Assembly (NCBI RefSeq): GCF_002135415.1
Contig: NZ_NEGJ01000011.1
Location: 34,681-98,680, forward strand
DNA from: Acinetobacter sp. ANC 3832
GTDB taxonomy: Bacteria; Pseudomonadota; Gammaproteobacteria; Pseudomonadales; Moraxellaceae
DNA: 64,000 bases
Direction: 5' to 3'
In this document: in pieces, positions 58,281 to 64,000 of the stretch
Numbering within the stretch: position 1 is the first letter of the stretch
How the letters are laid out: the number at the start of each line of letters is the position of its first letter
The notes under the pieces: model-generated
Told to the model about the DNA's origin: nothing
The model's input: only the letters and a program-made list of their open reading frames with translations
Database searches by the model: none
Translations under genes and position numbers: made by a program

Positions 58281-59525
58281 CTAATATAAGGCTTTCGGCA
58301 ATTTAATTTGAATTATTTCATTATCATCTGCAAGTTTTGCATTACGCCCTGAAGAACCTGGAAAATTATTGTCATTAAATACCGTCAGTGTGTTTTTATT
58401 TTCAATAATGACATCTTCAATGGTTTCAAACGGGAAACTAAATGTGCTTCCTGTGCCAATATCACCATTACGCGCTGTGCCGTACAATAAATTTGGATTA
58501 TCAATTTTCATAAGATCTACCAAATCGGTACGATCTATGGTTTTGCCTGAATCATTCAGTTTTACATTGATCAGTCTTTTATAAGCATCCAACTTATTTT
58601 GGCTCGCATCACGCTCAATAATAATGCCCGATTTATCATCATACATTTGGAAATCACCAATATTGCTGGCTTTACTATTCAGGCTGAAGAGATAGTAATT
58701 TCCTGTATAGGCTTTTTTCTTCAAGTCAAATTGAGAAATAAGCAGCTGATTGGTTGTCTCACCCTTTAATGGTTTTTCCAGTAATGGGTAAAGAAACTGA
58801 CCATCTTTGGACAGCGCCATACCTTCAAAACCACCACTTTGCTGAACTAAAGGCTCAACATAATTGATATTGGCTTTATTCAACTGATTCTGTGGAGAGC
58901 GTAATTCTTTACCTTTACTATAAGGATTCGGCAATGCAATTGGGGCATCAAGCAATATGCCATCTTTATCAAAATGGAGTAGATAAGGTCCAAATTCATC
59001 GCCAATCCAATACGTTCCATCAGCCGTACGTTGCATAGATTCAGGATCAAAATCTGCACCTGTCAGCAAACGATCCGATGTGTTTTGATTAATAATCGTA
59101 AATGGAACTAATTTATTTGGATCTTTCAATTGAATAAAGCTCATGACTTGAACTTTTGCTGTCCCACCTGTTTTGCTTCTAAAATCCGGTTTAATTTGAT
59201 AGATACGCAATAAAAAGTCAGATGAATTATCTTGTGTGCCAAAACCATTATCGGCCATTGCCATATAAGTTCCATCACCATTTTTTAGTGCTGCAGAAAA
59301 ACCTTGTACAGGTTGTCCTTTAAATGGAGGAAAAATACCATTTGCCCCTGTTACAAATGCACCTGAGCTTGGCCCAGCAGCATAAGTTTCTACATCTAAT
59401 TTTGCGAAAGAAACTAAAGTCGGTGCTGTGACATTTTGTTCAGTTTGATAGACATCATTATCGTCATTACAAGCACTTAAACTCGTTAGGCTTAACGCTA
59501 AAAGTGAAGAGTATATTTTTTTCAT
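58281..59525 (-). CDS. Phytase-like esterase domain lipoprotein
   Basis: 414 aa. The N-terminus MKKIYSSLLALSLTSLSAC has a lipobox LSAC, so it is probably an outer-membrane or periplasmic lipoprotein. The rest is the 'esterase-like activity of phytase' beta-propeller: GQPVQGFSAALKNGDGTYMAMADNGFGTQ, GADFDPESMQRTADGTYWIGDEFGPYLLHFD and GFEGMALSKDGQFLYPLLEKPL. Members occur in phosphate-starvation loci, but no Pho box was seen here. The actual substrate is unproven. Confidence 0.82.
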   Translation of the reverse strand: MKKIYSSLLALSLTSLSACNDDNDVYQTEQNVTAPTLVSFAKLDVETYAAGPSSGAFVTGANGIFPPFKGQPVQGFSAALKNGDGTYMAMADNGFGTQDNSSDFLLRIYQIKPDFRSKTGGTAKVQVMSFIQLKDPNKLVPFTIINQNTSDRLLTGADFDPESMQRTADGTYWIGDEFGPYLLHFDKDGILLDAPIALPNPYSKGKELRSPQNQLNKANINYVEPLVQQSGGFEGMALSKDGQFLYPLLEKPLKGETTNQLLISQFDLKKKAYTGNYYLFSLNSKASNIGDFQMYDDKSGIIIERDASQNKLDAYKRLINVKLNDSGKTIDRTDLVDLMKIDNPNLLYGTARNGDIGTGSTFSFPFETIEDVIIENKNTLTVFNDNNFPGSSGRNAKLADDNEIIQIKLPKALY

Positions 59526-59581
59526 GCCAGTTTTTCATATTCAAAAAGTCTATTAAAACCAAGCAAAATGACAGTTCAACG

Positions 59582-60025
59582 TCAGTCAGATGACAGATTA
59601 GCGTCTTCTTGATATTGGATCTGAATAAAGTGCAGTAAATCTTGAAATATGGGATGCCATTCATCTGTCGGTTCAGAAAATAATGGGTGCCAAAAGAATT
59701 GAAAACTTAAACCACCATCATCTAAACAAAAATGTGTCCATGTTTCAGCAAGTAACTCATGCACTTCACATACAAACACATGCCAATTTAGACCCGTCTC
59801 TTTAGGAAAATGAATGCCTAAATAAGATTGAACTATTCCCTGCTTTATTCCAGATTCTTCAAGTAACTCACGTAATGCAGCATCTTCAAGCATTTCATTC
59901 AGTTCAACTGTTCCTTTAACAATTTGAATACCTGCCAATGGGTGACGAAAAACTAATATTTGAATTTCAGCTTTTTGCACTCTAAGTACAACGGGAACGA
60001 CTTTTTGAATATTCATTATATTCAT
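59582..60025 (-). CDS. Nudix hydrolase
   Basis: 147 aa. The Nudix box G-x5-E-x7-REUxEExGU is complete: it begins at GTVELNE and ends with RELLEESGI (about residues 37-59). Substrates are nucleoside diphosphates linked to another moiety; which one cannot be told. ATG 60025 is used; a second ATG at 60016 is possible. It lies 56 bp upstream of the phytase-like gene in the same direction and could be co-transcribed. Confidence 0.85.
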   Translation of the reverse strand: MNIMNIQKVVPVVLRVQKAEIQILVFRHPLAGIQIVKGTVELNEMLEDAALRELLEESGIKQGIVQSYLGIHFPKETGLNWHVFVCEVHELLAETWTHFCLDDGGLSFQFFWHPLFSEPTDEWHPIFQDLLHFIQIQYQEDANLSSD

Positions 60026-60101
60026 TTGAATTAGCTCAATATCTTTAGATCAAAACCAAAATCGAGATTACAGCCTACTTGCCCATCTCGAATTTCAATA
60101 A

Positions 60102-60128
60102 TAAAAAAGCCCTCCAAAAAGGGCTTTA
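60102..60128 (-). terminator. Terminator of the M20 peptidase gene
   Basis: On the minus strand AAAGCCCT - TTTTG - AGGGC is followed by TTTTTTATT, 16 bp past the stop. Confidence 0.85.
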
Positions 60129-60143
60129 AATTTTATCAATCGC

Positions 60144-61433
60144 TTATTTTTGTTCAGATAATTGCATAATTAAACGTGTTGCTAAATATAAACGCGGAAC
60201 AATGGTATCAATCACGACAAACTCAGCCTGATCAGAATGTGCCCCTTCGCCAGATAAACCAAAACCTTCAATCACAGCAGCTTTAGATTTTAAACCTGCA
60301 AATGCTGCATCCGTTCCACCACCGGTTGCTTTCGATAAAATATTTAAAGGCAAATTTAATTCAGTCTTATAAATATTTTGTGCTTGAGCAGATATTTTCT
60401 GAGCTTTGGCATTTGCAACCAATGGTGGGCGACGTACTTCAAACTTTACACTGACTTGGCTATCTACCAATTTTTTAGTTTTAATTTTATCTTGTAAGGT
60501 CTTTTCTAACAAATCAAAATCTTCAACTCTTAAAGCACGTGCATCTGCTTGAGCAACCGCACTATCTGGAATCACATTACGATTTTTCCCTGCTGATGCA
60601 ACGGTCCAATTCAACTTCAACCCCGTATTTGGATTGGACAAATCTTGTAATTGAAGCAATTGATAAGAAAGTTCAGTTAAAGCATTTATCCCATCTTCAG
60701 GCTTAGCACCTGCATGTGAACCTCTGCCTTTCACATTCAAATATGCTGCCCCAATACCACTGGTCGCCAAACGCAGATTACCTTCTGTTCCACCACCTTC
60801 AAAAGACAATACAACATCTTGATCAATTGCTGTTTCAGTAATGGTTTTACGCGAACCAGGTGAACTAATTTCTTCATCTGAATTAAACAAAACTGTAATC
60901 GTGCCAAAATCTTGATAATTTAATTTTTTAATTGTATTGAGTACATGAATAACAGCAGCAACACCCTGTTTATCATCAAGAATCCCTAAACCAAATGCTT
61001 TATTCCCTTCAATTCTAAAGGGCTGATCTTTTAACTGCCCTTTTTGATATACTGTATCCATATGGGCAATCAGCATAATTTTACTTTTGCCTTTCCCTTT
61101 CAATACCGCTTTGACCATTGGACCTGTCTGATCAGGTGTATCATCCATGCGGTAAATATCTTGAGTCGGTAAAATACTCACATCTGCACCTGTCGCTTTC
61201 AATTTTTCTGCAACAAGCTTCGCAATCGTATTTACGCCCTCTAAATCCTTACTGCCCGACTCAATATTCACTAAGTCTTTTAATGTATTTAAATATGCTG
61301 TTTTTTCAGATTCAACGGTTTGTTTTAATTGACTATCGGAAGCAGCATTTGCTTGTGCTACAGCCAAACAACCGATGAGTCCTAAAGACATAAGTTTTAA
61401 ATGATGACGCTTATTTAAATTTTTCTCTAACAT
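60144..61433 (-). CDS. M20-family metallopeptidase, glutamate carboxypeptidase-like
   Basis: 429 aa from ATG 61433, which has GGAA upstream; an ATG at 61466 adds only 11 residues. It is exported: a basic start and hydrophobic segment end in AVAQANA. The M20 metal ligands are visible in LIAHMDTVY, GLGILDDKQGVAAV, NSDEEISSPGSR and the late GEGAHSDQAEFV. It resembles carboxypeptidase G2, which removes C-terminal glutamate from folate-type and peptide substrates. The dimerisation domain (GRGSHAGAKPEDG) is present. Confidence 0.9.
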   Translation of the reverse strand: MLEKNLNKRHHLKLMSLGLIGCLAVAQANAASDSQLKQTVESEKTAYLNTLKDLVNIESGSKDLEGVNTIAKLVAEKLKATGADVSILPTQDIYRMDDTPDQTGPMVKAVLKGKGKSKIMLIAHMDTVYQKGQLKDQPFRIEGNKAFGLGILDDKQGVAAVIHVLNTIKKLNYQDFGTITVLFNSDEEISSPGSRKTITETAIDQDVVLSFEGGGTEGNLRLATSGIGAAYLNVKGRGSHAGAKPEDGINALTELSYQLLQLQDLSNPNTGLKLNWTVASAGKNRNVIPDSAVAQADARALRVEDFDLLEKTLQDKIKTKKLVDSQVSVKFEVRRPPLVANAKAQKISAQAQNIYKTELNLPLNILSKATGGGTDAAFAGLKSKAAVIEGFGLSGEGAHSDQAEFVVIDTIVPRLYLATRLIMQLSEQK

Positions 61434-61553
61434 ATCAAAATTCCATTTTTTCAATTCGTTAATCAATTCAATACTTAAAACAATCTGATTAAATTAAAAC
61501 ACTTTTCAATAAAAATAACCTTCTACTCAGACTATGGTATTAAGAAATTGCAT

Positions 61554-61571
61554 TGTACGTTTTAACCTACA
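61554..61571 (+). promoter_or_regulatory. Degenerate GacA box before sRNA copy A
   Basis: TGTACG-TTTTAA-CCTACA differs from the GacA box TGTAAG-N6-CTTACA by one base in each arm. It begins 82 nt before the ACAGGAAG anchor of the downstream RNA. The perfect box of copy B begins 81 nt before the same anchor. Confidence 0.55.
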
Positions 61572-61627
61572 TAATGTGATGTACTTTGCATCTTTCAACA
61601 TAAATGATATTTTAATAATATTAACTA

Positions 61628-61776
61628 ATCAGGAAACAGGAAGTTTTCAAACAAAAATAATAATAAAAGACAAAGAAAGATGGGATGAACAATAAAAATA
61701 GAGAAGAAATAGTAAAGAGGATGTTACTAAAAGTAATGAATACGGAAAAGCCCTGATAGGATATCAGGGCTTTTTT
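61628..61776 (+). ncRNA. Candidate CsrA/RsmA-sequestering sRNA, copy A (RsmY/Z-like)
   Basis: About 150 nt on the plus strand, between two minus-strand genes. A TAATAT -10 box lies at 61616-61621. Six GGA motifs occur. The first hairpin is GGAAAC-AGGAA-GTTTTC (61632-61648). A second is TAGTAA-AGAGGATG-TTACTA (61710-61729), with GGAT in the loop. The terminator stem AAAAGCCCTGATA / TATCAGGGCTTTT (61746-61774) closes on a GGA loop and continues into T's. GGA in hairpin loops is how CsrB, RsmY and RsmZ bind CsrA/RsmA. It aligns with copy B over most of its length. The terminator could also serve the minus-strand ydjM-like gene. Confidence 0.75.
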
Positions 61777-61781
61777 TATCG

Positions 61782-62297
61782 TTATTCTTTTAATTTTTGA
61801 CTTCTAAGATAGATAATCCCAGCAATTATACAAACGAATATTTCTACCCAAAATGACCAGTGAAATATGAAATTCAGCCACCATGGAGAATATTGGGCTT
61901 TAATTTTAAACAATGCATAAGGTTGATCAATGAAAGGTGCAAACCACCAAATATCTCCGACTAAAGTATCCAAAACTACATGAAGTATAGCTGCTGAGCA
62001 AAAAAGCAATGCTAAAAAAGATTGCCGAGTATGGAATAATTTACATTGTTTCAATTTTAATGAAGCGAATAAAATAAGCCATAATACGATCCAAAAAATG
62101 GGCCAATGTAAAAAATATCGGTGGTGATGCACTTGTTGATGATCTATCAAAAAGAAATAAACCAAATCGATATCGGGAAAAATTGCACCCAGTATCATCG
62201 TTACAATGACTGTTTTTGTAGAGATTTTTTCAAACTTATAGCGAGCTAGAATAGCTTTTGCAAAAATATACCCCGAAGGTAGATGAGCGATAAACAT
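61782..62297 (-). CDS. YdjM-like membrane-bound metal-dependent hydrolase
   Basis: 171 aa. PF04307-type (LexA-binding, inner-membrane putative hydrolase): MFIAHLPSGYIFAKAIL, GAIFPDIDLVYFFL with adjacent acidic ligands, HHHRYFLHWPIFWIVLW, and HVVLDTLVGDIWWFAPF with further His/Asp. Four or five hydrophobic segments are present. The function is unproven in the family. It sits between the two sRNA copies, on the opposite strand to them. Confidence 0.8.
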   Translation of the reverse strand: MFIAHLPSGYIFAKAILARYKFEKISTKTVIVTMILGAIFPDIDLVYFFLIDHQQVHHHRYFLHWPIFWIVLWLILFASLKLKQCKLFHTRQSFLALLFCSAAILHVVLDTLVGDIWWFAPFIDQPYALFKIKAQYSPWWLNFIFHWSFWVEIFVCIIAGIIYLRSQKLKE

Positions 62298-62360
62298 TGT
62301 GTTCTCTTTATTTTTAATTTATTAAAATATTAAGTATTTGAAATAATATACTTTCAGAAT

Positions 62361-62384
62361 CAATGTAAGAAATAGCTTACATTG
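62361..62384 (+). promoter_or_regulatory. Perfect GacA box before sRNA copy B
   Basis: TGTAAG-AAATAG-CTTACA (62364-62381) matches exactly the upstream activating sequence TGTAAG-N6-CTTACA of GacA-dependent sRNA genes in pseudomonads. The symmetry extends to 9 bp per arm (CAATGTAAG/CTTACATTG). Its centre is about 66 nt before the inferred RNA start. Confidence 0.8.
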
Positions 62385-62437
62385 CCTACTAACAATAGCC
62401 TATTTTAGGTGAGTAACATATACATTATTCTTAAGCC

Positions 62438-62567
62438 ATAGGGAACAGGAAGCTCCCCGAACATAAAACAAGAATACTAAGTTTGAACATCAGGATGTGA
62501 AGTATGATAGGAGTTGTACTTAAGCAATGAATATAAAAAAGCCTCAACAGGATGTTGGGGCTTTTTT
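62438..62567 (+). ncRNA. Candidate CsrA/RsmA-sequestering sRNA, copy B (RsmY/Z-like)
   Basis: About 130 nt, plus strand, in the gap between the ydjM-like and ankyrin genes; a weak -10, TATTCT, lies at 62426-62431. Five GGA motifs occur, four of them in hairpin loops: GGGAAC-AGGAA-GCTCCC (62441-62457), ACAT-CAGG-ATGT (62487-62498), AAGTA...TACTT around TGATAGGAGTTG (62500-62521), and the terminator GCCTCAAC-AGGAT-GTTGGGGC with T6 (62541-62567). AGGATGT, the core of the CsrA SELEX consensus, occurs twice. The first hairpin covaries with copy A while keeping the AGGAA loop. Strand, size, box and motif density all fit the RsmX/Y/Z class. Confidence 0.8.
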
Positions 62568-62584
62568 ACGACTATTTTTATAGA

Positions 62585-62896
62585 TTATAAACTCTTTAAA
62601 TATGCAATGACTTTAGTATTTCCAGCCATTTCAGCAAGCTCTAAAGCAGTATATTCACTTTTATAATGAACATTCACACCATAGCTGACCAATAATTTGA
62701 CGATATCTAAATAATCATTTTCAGCTGCTGCTTGTAAAGCGTTATAACCTTCATCATCGGTAGAATTTACATCAATACCATTGGCTAAACTGTTTCGAAC
62801 TTGCTCAAGATCACCTAAAGATGCCCAATAAACAAGTTCAGGAAGATGAAGTTCTTCATTATCTTCAGGAATTGGGGAGATTGAGTTGAGTTTCAT
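62585..62896 (-). CDS. Small ankyrin-repeat protein
   Basis: 103 aa from ATG 62896 (MKLNSISPIPEDN); ATG 62908 is an alternative. Two to three ankyrin repeats fill the protein: ELVYWASLGDLEQVRNSLANGIDVNSTDDEGYNALQAAAENDYLDIVKLLVSYGVNV and a shorter last one. There is no signal peptide. It follows the membrane-protein gene by 3-15 bp, so the two are an operon. The partner and role are unknown; small ankyrin proteins often bind or inhibit a partner encoded next door. Confidence 0.78.
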   Translation of the reverse strand: MKLNSISPIPEDNEELHLPELVYWASLGDLEQVRNSLANGIDVNSTDDEGYNALQAAAENDYLDIVKLLVSYGVNVHYKSEYTALELAEMAGNTKVIAYLKSL

Positions 62897-62911
62897 TAAA
62901 TACACCATAGA

Positions 62912-63757
62912 TTATTTATGAAATAATGGGCTATATCTTGCCATAACTTCTTCTTCTGAACGTCCTAAAATAGTTGATAATTTTTTGTAATTAGGCAAAG
63001 GGATTTCTTTTAAAACTAATTTTATACTTCCATTCTTACTAGAATCATATTTTAAAATAGAACCATAGTTTTTAATTAGTTTTAAATTTATTTTATCCTT
63101 TGCGACATCAGGGAATTCATTTAAAAAATTATGAAATTCAATTACTAAATCATCTGTAAGCCTTAATGCTGTTTCAGTTAAATCTATAAGAGCAGCTAAA
63201 TCACTTTGATTAGCGAACTCTTCAATTTGTGAATCTACTAGGTCAATATATGTAGTATTTTTATTATTAGCAGTCATTATTTGCGATCTAACTTTATCAT
63301 TTAAATTATTTCGTGTTTTCCATATAGAAAGTAAACTAGAATAATTAGAAAATAATGTTCTTAAATAAGGGATATTTGACCACTTTTTTTTATCTATATC
63401 TGAAATAAAAACTAATTCATAGTAATCAAATTTATAATTTTCATCACTTAGCAACATAGAAGGAACAGAAAATACTCTTTGGTATGGATCTGTATTTAAA
63501 TGATTATAATAATTAAATTTTATTGCAATCAAAGATTGATGCAATTCATCTGCTAATAACAACCATTTATTTACATTATCTAATTTTAATTTATCCGCAA
63601 CTATTCTTTCTTGTCTATGAAAAACAAAATATGCTAATAAAGCCCCAATAAAAGAAGAAAAAAAAGCCATCGCTACAGGAAAAATATAGTCCTTAAAGTA
63701 GTTTTCCTCTTGCTTTAATGATGATATTACTTGAGTTAATGCTTGAATATCGTCCAT
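62912..63757 (-). CDS. Membrane-anchored protein of unknown function
   Basis: 281 aa. A short N-terminal helix is followed by one membrane segment (YIFPVAMAFFSSFIGALLAYFVFH, about residues 24-47), then a long, mostly helical, charged cytoplasmic part rich in N, K, L and D. The DNA is more AT-rich than most neighbours and uses rarer codons (many ATA and AGA), a sign of an accessory gene. It is the first gene after the rRNA operon and pairs with the ankyrin gene. No family recognised. Confidence 0.65.
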   Translation of the reverse strand: MDDIQALTQVISSLKQEENYFKDYIFPVAMAFFSSFIGALLAYFVFHRQERIVADKLKLDNVNKWLLLADELHQSLIAIKFNYYNHLNTDPYQRVFSVPSMLLSDENYKFDYYELVFISDIDKKKWSNIPYLRTLFSNYSSLLSIWKTRNNLNDKVRSQIMTANNKNTTYIDLVDSQIEEFANQSDLAALIDLTETALRLTDDLVIEFHNFLNEFPDVAKDKINLKLIKNYGSILKYDSSKNGSIKLVLKEIPLPNYKKLSTILGRSEEEVMARYSPLFHK

Positions 63758-63804
63758 ATAGTTAATATTTCATTTAATTAATAAATATTTTATAGAATAT
63801 CGAC

Positions 63805-63841
63805 ATAAAAAAACACCCCCTTCATAAGAAGGGGGTGTTTT
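63805..63841 (-). terminator. rRNA operon terminator
   Basis: On the minus strand AAACACCCCCTTC - TTAT - GAAGGGGGTGTTT, a perfect 13-bp stem, is followed by TTTTATG. It starts about 12 bp beyond the 3' end of the 5S gene. Confidence 0.92.
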
Positions 63842-63853
63842 TAGGAATAATGA

Positions 63854-63967
63854 GCTGGCGATGACTTACTCTCACATGGGTAACCCCACACTACCATCAG
63901 CGCGAAGAGGTTTCACTTCTGAGTTCGGGAAGGGATCAGGTGGTTCACTCTTGCTATTGTCGCCAGC
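63854..63967 (-). rRNA. rrf: 5S ribosomal RNA
   Basis: About 114 nt. The terminal helix GCTGGCGA/TCGCCAGC is present. The internal segments (on the minus strand) include CCACCTGATCCCTTCCCGAA and CAGAAGTGAAAC, which are standard for gammaproteobacterial 5S. The bases beyond 63968 are the 23S-5S spacer, so 23S and 16S lie outside the window to the right and the operon reads leftwards. Confidence 0.96.
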
Positions 63968-64000
63968 ACAACTGTTTATGACTACTTGCTTAGGTCTTAT

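Noticed and set aside
61744..61778. Hairpin at 61.75 kb only as terminator of the ydjM-like gene
   Set aside because: The T-run is much better on the plus strand (seven T against four on the minus strand), and the hairpin loop GGA and upstream motifs fit the plus-strand sRNA. It may still serve both.

Overview
The window is AT-rich gammaproteobacterial chromosome. Its gene set and order point to Acinetobacter (Moraxellaceae): hom-thrC beside pbpG, gacA, pilS-pilR; lptF-lptG divergent from pepA-holC; nrdR-ribD-ribE with an inserted DNA methyltransferase; glnK-amtB; and a low-GC 5S rRNA gene at the right edge. This assignment rests on recognising protein families and synteny; no database was searched. 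Almost all of the window is ordinary core chromosome. No insertion sequence, prophage, CRISPR array or tRNA gene was seen.

Layout. 0-4 kb: a DsbC-like thiol-disulfide protein and the threonine branch (hom, thrC). 4-9 kb: PBP7-type endopeptidase, the GacA-type response regulator, and the PilS/PilR pair that controls type IV pili. 9-14 kb (minus): C-terminal processing protease, gpmI, lptG, lptF. 14-17 kb (plus): pepA, holC and two proteins of unknown function. 17-23.5 kb (minus): DedA protein, ribE, an orphan-looking adenine methyltransferase, ribD, nrdR, then amtB-glnK. 23.7-26 kb: ubiK, comM, a GNAT acetyltransferase. 26-30 kb: two TorF-type putative porins and an OprD-type porin. 30-46 kb: housekeeping and transport genes (ppa, MAPEG, fadD, parC, NiaP-like MFS, TRIC-type channel, TerC-CBS protein, LOG hydrolase, PiT-like permease, DHA2 exporter, GH25 lysozyme, dinB). 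47-51 kb: a creB-creC-creD envelope-stress module with cre-tag-like repeats before creD. 51-60 kb: RidA, a DUF2726 protein, a YgiQ radical SAM protein, an alpha/beta hydrolase, an MFS exporter, a phytase-like lipoprotein, a Nudix hydrolase. 60-64 kb: an M20 peptidase, a YdjM-like membrane protein, an ankyrin/membrane-protein pair and the 5S end of an rRNA operon read leftwards.

The most notable content is not protein coding. Two intergenic stretches flanking the ydjM-like gene (about 61.63-61.78 kb and 62.44-62.57 kb, both plus strand) are diverged copies of one small-RNA design. Each opens with a hairpin whose loop is AGGAA, carries five or six GGA motifs (several AGGATGT, the core of the CsrA/RsmA site), and ends in a strong terminator whose loop also presents GGA. 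The second copy is preceded by a perfect TGTAAG-N6-CTTACA palindrome, the GacA box of pseudomonads. The first has a one-mismatch-per-arm version at the same distance (82 against 81 nt to the same anchor). A GacA-type regulator is encoded at 5.25-5.89 kb in the same window. I infer a Gac-Rsm (CsrB/RsmY/RsmZ-type) pair of CsrA-sequestering sRNAs.

A second unexplained RNA-like element lies at 47.07-47.21 kb between dinB and creB, with mutually exclusive stems and a 10-nt direct repeat. A nested stem separates hom from thrC.
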